From assembly GCA_003131665.1 (NCBI GenBank), contig PKWA01000105.1, positions 7,239 to 14,766 of the forward strand: a stretch of DNA of 7,528 nucleotides, read 5' to 3'. The stretch comes from Acidimicrobiaceae bacterium (GTDB lineage: Bacteria > Actinomycetota > Acidimicrobiia > Acidimicrobiales > RAAP-2). Positions 1 to 5,631 of the stretch are shown one piece after another (positions within the stretch are counted from its first letter, which is position 1; each line of letters begins with the position of its first letter). A program made the translations under genes and the position numbers. The notes beneath the pieces are model-generated. The model had not been told where the DNA came from, did not search any database, and worked only from the letters and a program-made list of their open reading frames with translations.

Positions 1-210
1 GGCGTTGAAGACACCGGAGCGGTCTGCGGTAGAAGTGGCGTTGAGTCTGCGGGACTAAGAGTCGTGCCCCCCAACCAGAATCTTCCCAAACCGGCGGGCG
101 AAACCGACGAGGTGGCGAACTTCCCACTGAAGATCTGCGTTAGCAAAGCGTCGTTGAACGTTCTCCCCCTGTACACCGGCACTGGAATCCCCAACTACAC
201 GTTCACTTGA
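1..210 (+). CDS. C-terminal end of an unidentified protein (5' end outside window)
   Basis: The first reading frame is open from the window edge to a TGA at 208-210, giving 69 codons with no start needed inside the window. The visible part has a Pro/Asn-rich stretch (VVPPNQNLPKPAGE) followed by alternating hydrophobic and polar residues (FPLKICVSKASLNVLPLY) that suggest beta strands, and it ends in NYTFT. Two cysteines are present and no membrane segment is seen. The style resembles the end of a beta-rich, possibly exported protein, but I recognise no family and assign no function. A hairpin follows the stop directly. It could also be chance open frame, although 69 codons without a stop, joined to a hairpin after the stop, favour a real gene. 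Confidence 0.5.
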   Translation, partial: GVEDTGAVCGRSGVESAGLRVVPPNQNLPKPAGETDEVANFPLKICVSKASLNVLPLYTGTGIPNYTFT

Positions 211-212
211 GC

Positions 213-237
213 GATCGGCCACTCTCGAGGTCCGATC
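213..237 (+). terminator. Hairpin after the first gene, possible U-tract-less terminator
   Basis: GATCGG (213-218) and CCGATC (232-237) form a perfect 6-bp stem around a 13-nt loop, starting 2 bases after the stop codon at 210. Only a short TT follows the stem, so a classical U-tract is missing. Position favours a transcription end or an mRNA 3' end, but the stem is short and could be chance. Confidence 0.3.
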
Positions 238-258
238 TTCTGGGTGTAGAAGGGTGTC

Positions 259-840
259 GTGACACTTTGTTCAGACTGTAAACAAGAGACCGTTGGATCC
301 GCTCATTTCTGCAGCAACTGCGGTGCGCGATTTTCTCTGATCAGAACCTCGAGCATTCGACGTTGGATCTTCCTGGCCCTGGCATTCGCCTGGGCCGGGA
401 TAACGGTGGCAGTGTGTCTTCGCTATCACGTTCCCCAGCCGTCGGGGGAGTTATCCGTCACGACCAACGGGCACACGTACTACGGAAATCCGCCTGCTCT
501 CACGATGTACCAGAGCGACCCGGTCTCCTTTTGGAACATCGTCGTGGCCCTGAGCGCAGGTCTACTGGTCGCCACCGTCGATCTTGTCATCCGCGCCATT
601 CAGCACAGCAATCGAATGGGCGGCGGCGCCGTCACAATCGGAGCGCTCGTCATCCTCTTTTCGTTCTTTGGCCTGCTGCTCGGCGTTGCCTCCATCGGTG
701 TCGTGGGTGCAATGCTCGTCTTGGCTGGAAGGCCAATAAAGCAAACGAACTCGAAACGAGCAACGGGCAACGCGCCGTCTTGGAGAGAACCGGGATCCCC
801 TGAGCGCACTCCGAGACTTGGCGGCACGAACGAAACGTAA
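259..840 (+). CDS. Zinc-ribbon membrane protein, function unknown
   Basis: The 193-residue product begins with a zinc ribbon: Cys4-x2-Cys7 and Cys18-x2-Cys21, with SNCGARF after the second pair, the usual form of the short N-terminal ribbons fused to bacterial membrane proteins. Hydrophobic stretches at about 36-54, 91-113 and 122-157 suggest three or four membrane segments. The stretch 55-90 (polar, with tyrosines) is probably an outside loop and the C-terminal 36 residues form a polar, Arg/Pro-rich tail. The GTG start is supported by AGAAGG at 248-253, five bases upstream, and by the complete ribbon directly after it. It stands alone, converging on the MmcQ/YjbR gene. The ribbon probably sits on the cytoplasmic side. 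No catalytic motif is visible, so the role is unknown. Confidence 0.8.
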   Translation: MTLCSDCKQETVGSAHFCSNCGARFSLIRTSSIRRWIFLALAFAWAGITVAVCLRYHVPQPSGELSVTTNGHTYYGNPPALTMYQSDPVSFWNIVVALSAGLLVATVDLVIRAIQHSNRMGGGAVTIGALVILFSFFGLLLGVASIGVVGAMLVLAGRPIKQTNSKRATGNAPSWREPGSPERTPRLGGTNET

Positions 841-910
841 TCACTGAATCGGTGCCACGCACGAGTGACGACCGCGCTGACCTATCAAAGCTGTCTCGAG
901 GCTCTTCACC

Positions 911-1279
911 TCAGGCGTTTGGAAACAACTGTTGAATCGACTTCGGCGCTCGCAAGAGATAACTATCGAGCAAGAGCGCCTTGAGAAGTCCTTCCTCAAC
1001 CTCGTCCAGGAGAATCAGCACCGAACCATGTCCGTCATAGTGCGGTGCCGTAAAGACAGAGCCATCACTCTCGGCGAGCAAGAACTCCTTCTCGTCAAGT
1101 TCACAGTGGACCACCAAGACTTCGGCGTCGCCAATGTCACTCTTGGAGGCGTCGCGGGGGCCCCACATCCGACAGAACGCCTTGCCCCTCACCTTCAGAG
1201 CAGGGGTTGCGTACGAAGTCGAGACGGTGACTTCTGGTAGTTCCGAGCACAGACGCACTACATCTACGAACGTGGCCAT
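911..1279 (-). CDS. MmcQ/YjbR family protein (DUF419)
   Basis: The 122-residue protein matches the MmcQ/YjbR family along its full, typical length. The features seen are an N-terminal helix with the ELPEVT turn (about 13-18), the strand motif PALKVRGKAFCRMWG (26-40), a central VLVVHCELDEKE strand-turn, the TAPHYDGHGSVLILLD block (77-92), and a C-terminal helix ending in LLRAPKSIQQLF. In this family the PHYDG and RAPK motifs are conserved. Members adopt the CyaY-like fold and are often labelled DNA-binding, but a precise cellular role is not established. The ATG start has the G-rich sequence GGTGGGG just upstream on the minus strand. The gene is divergent from the DUF4260 gene, sharing a 113-bp spacer, and converges on the zinc-ribbon gene. 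Confidence 0.9.
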   Translation of the reverse strand: MATFVDVVRLCSELPEVTVSTSYATPALKVRGKAFCRMWGPRDASKSDIGDAEVLVVHCELDEKEFLLAESDGSVFTAPHYDGHGSVLILLDEVEEGLLKALLLDSYLLRAPKSIQQLFPNA

Positions 1280-1310
1280 TGGTCCCCACCTTGTGGTGAA
1301 AGTTGGGCCA

Positions 1311-1316
1311 ATTGTA
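1311..1316 (-). promoter_or_regulatory. Possible -10 element for the MmcQ/YjbR gene
   Basis: Read on the minus strand this is TACAAT, one mismatch from the sigma-70 consensus TATAAT, 31 bases upstream of the start codon. It would give a leader of about 25 nt that includes the GGTGGGG ribosome-binding sequence. No good -35 hexamer lies 16-18 bases further upstream, so the call rests on the -10 and its position. Confidence 0.3.
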
Positions 1317-1392
1317 GTGCGATGCCGTAGACCGCCCGACTTGCGTCGTCGTCATCGCATAGCCTCGCGTCATAAGTTGCCATGATGGAGAG

Positions 1393-1779
1393 ATGGAGCC
1401 AACCTACGTCAGCGGCAAGCCTCGCCTTTGGTTGCGACTTGACGGCGGCGTTCTCTTCGTTGCCTCGATCTTGCTCTTTGCTGCAACGAATCAGCCGTGG
1501 TGGATCTACCCGGCGTTGCTGTTCGTGCCCGACATCTTCATGATCGGCTACCTTCGCAACACGAAGATCGGCGCTTTTTTCTACAACGTCGGCCACAGTT
1601 ATTTCGTGCCCTCGCTCGTGGTGCTGGTCGGCTGGGAGTGGCACCACATATTGGCAGTCGCCGTGGGGGTCATCTGGCTCGGACACGTTGGGATGGACCG
1701 CTTGCTCGGATACGGTCTGAAGTTCGACGACAACTTCAAAAGCACTCACTTGGGCGACCTCGCCAAGAAGAAGGGCTAG
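1393..1779 (+). CDS. DUF4260 family membrane protein
   Basis: The 128-residue protein fits the DUF4260 family in length and motifs. It has a first hydrophobic segment at about 18-32, WWIYPALLFVPDIFMIGYL (36-54) with the conserved PD-x2-M-x-GYL pattern, NVGHSYFVPSLVVLVGW (65-81), then a third or fourth segment ending in WLGHVGMDRLLGYGLKF (95-111), and FKSTHLGDL near the end. The conserved His, Asp and Gly residues of HVGMDRLLGYGLK and THLG are all present. It is an integral membrane protein, but the family has no established biochemical role. The chosen ATG has GGAG only a few bases upstream (1387-1390), which is closer than ideal, so a very short leader or leaderless transcript is possible. 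It is divergent from the MmcQ/YjbR gene and 100 bp upstream of the DinB gene. Confidence 0.9.
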   Translation: MEPTYVSGKPRLWLRLDGGVLFVASILLFAATNQPWWIYPALLFVPDIFMIGYLRNTKIGAFFYNVGHSYFVPSLVVLVGWEWHHILAVAVGVIWLGHVGMDRLLGYGLKFDDNFKSTHLGDLAKKKG

Positions 1780-1810
1780 ACCACTCGCCGCACCCTTCCG
1801 ACCGTTCGCC

Positions 1811-1841
1811 TTGCCAGCGACTCGACGCGACGGCCTAAATT
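1811..1841 (+). promoter_or_regulatory. Weak candidate promoter before the DinB-family gene
   Basis: TTGCCA (1811-1816) resembles a -35 box and TAAATT (1836-1841) a -10 box. They are separated by 19 bases, longer than the optimal 17. The AT-rich TAAATTAT stands out in the GC-rich spacer and lies about 40 bases upstream of the DinB start. This is a consensus match only. Confidence 0.25.
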
Positions 1842-1879
1842 ATCTGACACGGTGGTGCGTGGCACGTTAGGTTTCTTCC

Positions 1880-2404
1880 ATGCCCATCACGCCCGACACC
1901 AAGGACTGGACCTGGGTTCTCGATCGTCCGTGTGGCGAGTGTGGCTTCGACGCCGCGCAGTTCGAAAGGCAGCGGACATCCGAAGCCATACGAGAGAACG
2001 CGGCCGCATGGGCGTTGATACTCCAACGTGACGACGTCAGGGTACGTCGACACGAAGACCGCTGGTCTGACCTCGAATACGGCTGTCACGTCCGTGACGT
2101 GTATCGAATCTTTGGCCAGCGCTTGGATCTGATGCTGACCGAGGATCATCCGACCTTCGAAAACTGGGATCAAGACGTGACCGCCATCGTCGAGCATTAC
2201 GACCTCCAGGACCCTGCCGTGGTGAGCCGTGAACTCCTCGTCGTCGCGCGGGACTACGCCAATAGATTTGACTCGGTCACGGAGTCTCAATGGTCTCGAC
2301 CGGGATCTCGATCCAACGGGAGTCACTTCACGGTGGCGACCCTCGCCGTCTACGGATCGCACGACACCTTCCATCATCTGTGGGACGTCACGTCATCGAC
2401 GTGA
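1880..2404 (+). CDS. DinB-family protein (four-helix bundle, probable metal/thiol-dependent)
   Basis: The 174-residue product has the hallmarks of the actinobacterial DinB subgroup: an N-terminal KDWTWVLDRPCGECGFD (8-24) with Cys18-x2-Cys21, then helices of a four-helix bundle. Candidate metal ligands are His70 in EYGCHVRDVYRIF and His161, His165 and His166 in the C-terminal GSHDTFHHLWDV. The DinB/YfiT superfamily includes metal-binding thiol transferases, some using mycothiol or bacillithiol, with a histidine triad in these positions. That this protein uses mycothiol is inference from the likely actinobacterial host. Length is normal for the family. The ATG start has TTAGGT about 8 bases upstream, a weak ribosome-binding site. 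The gene converges on the SDR gene with a hairpin between them. Confidence 0.88.
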   Translation: MPITPDTKDWTWVLDRPCGECGFDAAQFERQRTSEAIRENAAAWALILQRDDVRVRRHEDRWSDLEYGCHVRDVYRIFGQRLDLMLTEDHPTFENWDQDVTAIVEHYDLQDPAVVSRELLVVARDYANRFDSVTESQWSRPGSRSNGSHFTVATLAVYGSHDTFHHLWDVTSST

Positions 2405-2407
2405 GCC

Positions 2408-2434
2408 ACTGCTGCCTTCGCCGGGCAGTCGTTT
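2408..2434 (+). terminator. Likely terminator of the DinB-family gene
   Basis: Four bases after the DinB stop, ACTGC (2408-2412) can pair perfectly with GCAGT (2425-2429). An alternative register pairs CTGCC (2412-2416) with GGCAG (2424-2428). The stem is followed by CGTTTT (2430-2435... a four-T run), giving a short intrinsic-type terminator on the plus strand. It sits in the 41-bp gap between convergent genes. No matching T-run exists for the minus strand. Confidence 0.4.
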
Positions 2435-2445
2435 TCAACGTTGCG

Positions 2446-3234
2446 TTATAAATCGGGCAGGCCAAAGTCGAGACTCGGGACGTCGGTGCCGCCGTCGATC
2501 TCGAGTACCTTGCCGGTGAGAAAGGCCCCCGCCGGCGACGCGAGATACACCACGCCGGCGGCAATCTCTTCGGGATCAGCGATTCGATGAAGTGGGGTGA
2601 GCTCTTCCATCATCGACTTGAGTTCGGGCGTGGAGGTCACGATCTCGAGCGCGGAGGTCGCGGTCGAACCCGCGGGGATGGCGTTGACGCGGATGCGCGG
2701 CGCGAGGTCCTTGGCGACGAGCCGCGTGTAGTGCGAGAGGGCGGCCTTGGCGGCCCCGTAGGCGCCGTACCCTCGGCCGGCGACCCGACCCATCACCGAA
2801 GAGATATTGACGATGGCGCCTCCGCCGTGCTCCAGCATCAACGGCACGGCCACCAGATTGAGCGCGTGCGCCGTCGTGACGTTGAAGTGGAAGGCCTCCT
2901 CCAGATACTCAGGCGTGGTGTCAAAGAAGGGGAGAGGAATAGCGCCGCCGACGTTGTTCACGACAATGTCGAGGCGTCCGAACTCACGTTGGGCCTCCGC
3001 CGCGAGCGAGCGCACGACGTCGAGGTCACTGAGGTCACCGGCCACGGTGAGCGCACGCCGTCCCGTGGCCGCGACGAGATCACCGACGGCGTCGAGGTCA
3101 CGTTGAGTGCGTGAGGCGATAACGACGTCCGCGCCGCATTCGGCGAGCGCCACGGCACTCGCGGCGCCAATGCCCCGGCCGGCGCCGGTGATAACGGCGA
3201 CCTTGCCGTCGAGGCGAAAGAGGTCGAGAATCAT
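2446..3234 (-). CDS. SDR family NAD(P)-dependent oxidoreductase
   Basis: The 262-residue protein is a classical short-chain dehydrogenase/reductase. The Rossmann glycine motif TGAGRGIG is at 16-23, the acidic GDLSD at 66-70, and NNVGG at 93-97. The catalytic tetrad can be assigned as Asn118, Ser146 (in NISSVMG), Tyr159 and Lys163 (YGAAK). Arg42 after the second strand favours NADP(H). The C-terminal block [12 protein letters not shown] (239-250) is the family's usual closing motif. Such enzymes reduce or oxidise a carbonyl/hydroxyl group. The substrate cannot be read from sequence; FabG-like 3-oxoacyl reductases and broad alcohol dehydrogenases are both possible. The start is well supported: AGGAG (plus-strand 3241-3245) lies six bases upstream of the ATG. 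It is a single gene, convergent with DinB and divergent from the CAP-like gene. Confidence 0.95.
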   Translation of the reverse strand: MILDLFRLDGKVAVITGAGRGIGAASAVALAECGADVVIASRTQRDLDAVGDLVAATGRRALTVAGDLSDLDVVRSLAAEAQREFGRLDIVVNNVGGAIPLPFFDTTPEYLEEAFHFNVTTAHALNLVAVPLMLEHGGGAIVNISSVMGRVAGRGYGAYGAAKAALSHYTRLVAKDLAPRIRVNAIPAGSTATSALEIVTSTPELKSMMEELTPLHRIADPEEIAAGVVYLASPAGAFLTGKVLEIDGGTDVPSLDFGLPDL

Positions 3235-3542
3235 GATTTTCTCCTGGAGAACGTTGGTAGAGCAAGGCTATTCATCACGTAGAAGGGCCCTCGTTCACAA
3301 CGGGCCGCGAGAAACGACAAGGCACCAAACGACTGAACGTGACGAGAAGCGAGCAAAATTCCTGGCCAAGGGCATAATCGGAAAGCCCAAGTCTCTGAGA
3401 GCAGAGGTGCGCCATTTCTTGAAAGATGGCTCGTCATACTGTTGATGACTGGAGAAAGCCGGGCACGTCAAAATTCTGGCTTGTTTCAAGGCCAGCCATA
3501 CGGGGCGAATCAAGTCGATTGATATTCAGGCGGTGGGCTGAG
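3235..3542. other. 308-bp divergent intergenic region, SDR gene to CAP-like gene
   Basis: No coding sequence stands out here on either strand: the open frames lack family resemblance. The left end holds the SDR ribosome-binding site (3241-3245) and the right end GGTGGG (3532-3537) of the CAP-like gene. CATAAT at 3373-3378 matches five of six bases of a plus-strand -10 box but has no convincing -35. The notable element is the imperfect palindrome at 3411-3430, listed separately. Confidence 0.5.
3411..3430. promoter_or_regulatory. 20-bp imperfect palindrome, candidate operator
   Basis: The arms GCCAT (3411-3415) and ATGGC (3426-3430) are exact inverted repeats. Between them TTCTTGAAAG continues the symmetry at most positions, so 7 of 10 base pairs are Watson-Crick and two more are T-G. 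This is the size and form of a dimeric repressor site, about 115 bp upstream of the CAP-like start in a divergent spacer. No regulator gene is adjacent. Confidence 0.35.
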
Positions 3543-4409
3543 ATGAAGATCAACGTGGCAGGACTCAAGGTCCAAGGTGCGAGCGCGTTACTTTTCGCTT
3601 GCCTGCTCGTTAGCTTCGCGGGAACACCGGTCAGCGCCGCCGGGCTCATCCCCCTGAACAATCCCAAAACCAACTTCACACCTCACCCGAACTTTCTGAC
3701 CACGGTGTCGTGCACGAGTGCCCCGGGAGGTTGGAGTTGCGCGAACCCGTGCGCGTCGTCTCAGACCGCCTCGTTGCCCGTCTACACCAACAATCCGACC
3801 TGCACGCAGTACCTGCTGCACATTATTAACGCCGCGCGCAAGAGAGAAAACGTCAAACCAATGGTGCTGCCGACGAACTGGTACTCGTTGAGTGCAGGAG
3901 AGCAACTCTTCGTCCTGGCCGATCTGGAGCGAACCGCCCGAGGACTACCGCCATACCTCGGGATCAACAGAGTTCTCGACAGCTCGGCCCAACGAGCCGC
4001 ACAAATTGGCACCGACCCCTCGGTCGCGCCGGGATTCCCCATTGGCCTTGACGCGCAACGGGTTCCGGGCATGGGCGGCACGTGGTCGACGGGATTTATG
4101 ACACTGGAGGCGGACTTCGAGTCGATGTACAACGACGGGTGGAACGGAAACCGCGCCACTACCTTCAACGTTCTTTGCACCTCTGCGCGCGCGGCCGCCT
4201 GTTGGGGACACCGAGACGAACTGCTTGGCTACGACGGGCAGTACAACCCCGGGGTGGGACTGTCGTGCCGGAACTGCGAAATGGGAACTGGCTTCGCCAA
4301 AGTGCACGGCCAGAGCTCGTTTGCCGATCTGGTGGAGTTACCGGCGACCGGCGCGCCACCCATGATCTTCACGTGGGCCAAGAACGTCGCGCCGTATCTG
4401 ACGTCCTAA
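3543..4409 (+). CDS. Secreted CAP/SCP-like (PR-1 superfamily) protein
   Basis: The frame is open from ATG 3426, but I choose ATG 3543. It gives a proper Sec signal peptide (positive MKINVAGLKV, hydrophobic core about 12-28, likely cleavage near VSA-A at 32/33) and has GGTGGG five bases upstream; the longer start would bury the signal. The 288-residue product resembles bacterial CAP domains from about 118: LADLERTARGLPPYLGINRVLDSSAQRAA (first helices), then CWGHRDELLG (220-229) aligning with the GHR-x2-IL signature, His223 being the likely cavity histidine, and PGVGLSC (236-242) matching the GVG strand. Eight cysteines (57, 66, 70, 87, 212, 220, 242, 245) outside the signal peptide suggest disulfides. 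CAP proteins are extracellular with diverse, often unknown roles. Similarity is partial, so the family call is less sure than secretion. Confidence 0.65.
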   Translation: MKINVAGLKVQGASALLFACLLVSFAGTPVSAAGLIPLNNPKTNFTPHPNFLTTVSCTSAPGGWSCANPCASSQTASLPVYTNNPTCTQYLLHIINAARKRENVKPMVLPTNWYSLSAGEQLFVLADLERTARGLPPYLGINRVLDSSAQRAAQIGTDPSVAPGFPIGLDAQRVPGMGGTWSTGFMTLEADFESMYNDGWNGNRATTFNVLCTSARAAACWGHRDELLGYDGQYNPGVGLSCRNCEMGTGFAKVHGQSSFADLVELPATGAPPMIFTWAKNVAPYLTS

Positions 4410-4413
4410 CAGT

Positions 4414-4443
4414 GGCGAGATTGAGACCGGAGAGGATCTCGCC
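4414..4443 (+). terminator. Perfect 8-bp hairpin between CAP-like and GNAT genes
   Basis: GGCGAGAT (4414-4421) and ATCTCGCC (4436-4443) form a perfect 8-bp stem with a 14-nt loop, four bases after the CAP-like stop and 25 before the GNAT start. No T-run follows, so it would be a U-tract-less terminator, a 3'-end stabiliser or a processing signal. It is the strongest inverted repeat I found in the window. Confidence 0.45.
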
Positions 4444-4468
4444 GAGGTTGCCATGACAAGCTGACGAG

Positions 4469-4936
4469 GTGAGGACCGCCGACCACCTAAGAGTTCGAAC
4501 TCTCGAAGAGAGCGAAGTCGACACCGTCTCACGGCACCTGGGATTGGCCCGTTTGCATCAAGGTGACGGGGCCTACCTGGTTGCCTGGCTCGAAGAGTTC
4601 CCGGTCGGCCATGCATATCTCACGCGCACGGATCCACCTCAGCTGCAAGACGTCGAAGTTCTCACAGCCTTTCGCCGTCAGGGCGTCGCTCATAAATTGG
4701 TGGCCGCGGTCGAGGCGGCAGCGAGTGCACGCGACGCGCGGGCGCTGCGGGTTTCGATGAGCGCGCGAGACTCCGATGTACAGAGGCTCTACCGATCGTT
4801 GGGCTTCGTCGACGTGGGAATCGCGCCGGTTGAAGTTTGCGGCATCATCACCATCCGAACCGGGCCAATTGAGGTCAACGACACCCTGTTGACTTGGGAA
4901 AAGGCACTCCCCGACGCTGGATCACTTTTGTCATGA
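4469..4936 (+). CDS. GNAT family N-acetyltransferase
   Basis: The 155-residue protein carries the GNAT fold in order: the N-terminal RVRTLEESEVDTVSRHL helix region, FPVGHAYLTRT strands (44-54), LQDVEVLTAFRRQGVAHKLV (59-78) with the acetyl-CoA pyrophosphate loop RRQGVA at 69-74, LRVSMSARDSDVQRLYRSLGFVDVG (93-117) with Tyr108 in the usual general-acid position, and a closing strand region. It transfers acetyl from acetyl-CoA to an amine. The substrate is unknown. The A-loop is R-x-x-G-x-A in form, a common variant. The GTG start has GACGAG directly before it, with little spacing, and a TGA (4462-4464) stands just upstream in another phase, so a leaderless or reinitiated start is possible; no better start lies nearby. 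A hairpin separates it from the CAP-like gene. Confidence 0.9.
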   Translation: MRTADHLRVRTLEESEVDTVSRHLGLARLHQGDGAYLVAWLEEFPVGHAYLTRTDPPQLQDVEVLTAFRRQGVAHKLVAAVEAAASARDARALRVSMSARDSDVQRLYRSLGFVDVGIAPVEVCGIITIRTGPIEVNDTLLTWEKALPDAGSLLS

Positions 4937-5024
4937 ACTCTCAGGCTCACAATGGACACTATGGGACCACTTCTTCGAGCGACGTCGACTGACTCTGCTA
5001 AGCATTGGGACTGGCAGTTTCTTC

Positions 5025-5039
5025 AAGACAGCATGTCTT
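5025..5039. promoter_or_regulatory. Perfect inverted repeat upstream of monooxygenase-fold gene, candidate operator
   Basis: AAGACA (5025-5030) and TGTCTT (5034-5039) are exact inverted repeats around a 3-base centre, GCA. The dyad ends 29 bases before the chosen start codon at 5069, where a repressor or activator would be expected to bind. As RNA it would be a tight 6-bp hairpin without a T-run, less typical of a terminator for the GNAT gene that ends 88 bases earlier. No regulator gene is nearby. Confidence 0.4.
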
Positions 5040-5068
5040 AATTGACTTCAATGATCGGTGGAATTGAT

Positions 5069-5359
5069 ATGCAAAAAGTCACTCTGAGGTTTCCGTGTCA
5101 ACCGGGCATGGGTTCAGTCTTGCTCGAAGGTTTGGCCGCCACTCTCGCCGAGACCCGATCCTACGATGGTTGTCACTCAGTTGAAGTCTTCGTCGACGCG
5201 GACAATCCCGACAACGTTTTACTCGTAGAGGAGTGGGAGACCCGAGGTCATCAAGAGAAGTACATGGAGTGGCGCGTCAGTACGGGCATGATCGAGATGA
5301 TCCAGCCCATTCTCACGGCGCCTGTGGAGTCGCTCTATCTTGACGGACGGCCCATCTAG
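5069..5359 (+). CDS. Antibiotic biosynthesis monooxygenase (ABM)-fold protein
   Basis: The 96-residue product has the ferredoxin-like ABM domain over nearly its whole length: first strand QKVTLRFPCQPGM, helix SVLLEGLAATLAETRSYDGC (about 16-35), strands HSVEVFVDADNPDNVLLVEEWET with the characteristic VEEWE, helix RGHQEKYMEWRVSTGMIEMI, and a last strand. Small ABM proteins are usually dimers. Some are cofactor-free monooxygenases on quinones or polyketides and others are stress or regulatory proteins, so the substrate cannot be named. The frame is open further upstream (TTG 5042, ATG 5051), but ATG 5069 is preferred because GGTGGA (5057-5062) lies six bases before it and because it starts directly at the first strand. 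A dyad upstream suggests its own regulation. It converges on the gene remnant at 5366-5597. Confidence 0.88.
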   Translation: MQKVTLRFPCQPGMGSVLLEGLAATLAETRSYDGCHSVEVFVDADNPDNVLLVEEWETRGHQEKYMEWRVSTGMIEMIQPILTAPVESLYLDGRPI

Positions 5360-5365
5360 GAACGG

Positions 5366-5597
5366 CTAGAGGTCGGCCCAGCGATCTCGGCGCTTCACGA
5401 TTTCTTTCAACTGGTTCTAAGGAAGTGTCGGAACGGCGCCCCGTCTAGAGACGAAACGGCTCCAGCATCGACGGCACACCGCGCGTCATGGAGAAGTCCC
5501 ACGTGCCCATCTTCTCAGAGTTCGCACGGCCCCAATCGGCGCCCATTGCTCCCGACCAATATTCCGCGACCACACCCGTCAAGATGTCATTACCGCT
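5366..5597 (-). pseudogene. C-terminal remnant of a decayed gene, family not recognised
   Basis: On the minus strand a 50-codon segment (5448-5597) reads like protein, with GC-rich third positions and well-ordered residues such as NDILTGVVAEYW, DWGRANSEKMGTWDF and RGVPSMLEPFR, ending at TAG 5445-5447. Two one-base frame changes continue the same style: LDGAPFRHFLRT (5413-5448) and then QLKEIVKRRDRWADL (5369-5413), ending at TAG 5366-5368. Joined, they give about 75 residues of a plausible soluble C-terminus. The left end abuts the ABM stop and the right end stops (TAA on the minus strand, 5598-5600) 31 bases before the divergent inhibitor gene, so the N-terminal part is missing. I do not recognise the family. 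The alternative is a short intact gene from TTG 5582 to 5445 plus chance downstream similarity, or no gene at all. Confidence 0.4.
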
Positions 5598-5631
5598 TTA
5601 AGCATGAAGCATCGCCACCTTCTGGAGCCTG

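Noticed and set aside
893..912. GAGG/CCTC inverted repeat in the gap between the zinc-ribbon and MmcQ/YjbR genes
   Set aside because: A 4-bp stem without a T-run is too weak to call a terminator.
1835..2377. Long minus-strand open frame opposite the DinB gene
   Set aside because: It is antisense to a clear DinB-family protein, with no family resemblance of its own.
2587..3114. Long plus-strand open frame opposite the SDR gene
   Set aside because: It lies entirely antisense to a textbook SDR and has the Arg/Gly/Glu-rich composition typical of a GC-rich shadow frame.
3426..3542. Longer start (ATG 3426) of the CAP-like gene
   Set aside because: It would add 39 mostly polar, Arg-rich residues in front of a normal signal peptide, and it overlaps the palindrome. 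ATG 3543 has a ribosome-binding site and the correct signal-peptide N-terminus.
4952..5041. Short frame (29 codons) in phase with the GNAT gene beyond its TGA, ending at TAA 5039-5041
   Set aside because: It has no ribosome-binding site and no recognisable composition, and its end overlaps the dyad before the ABM gene. Stop readthrough or a peptide gene is not supported.
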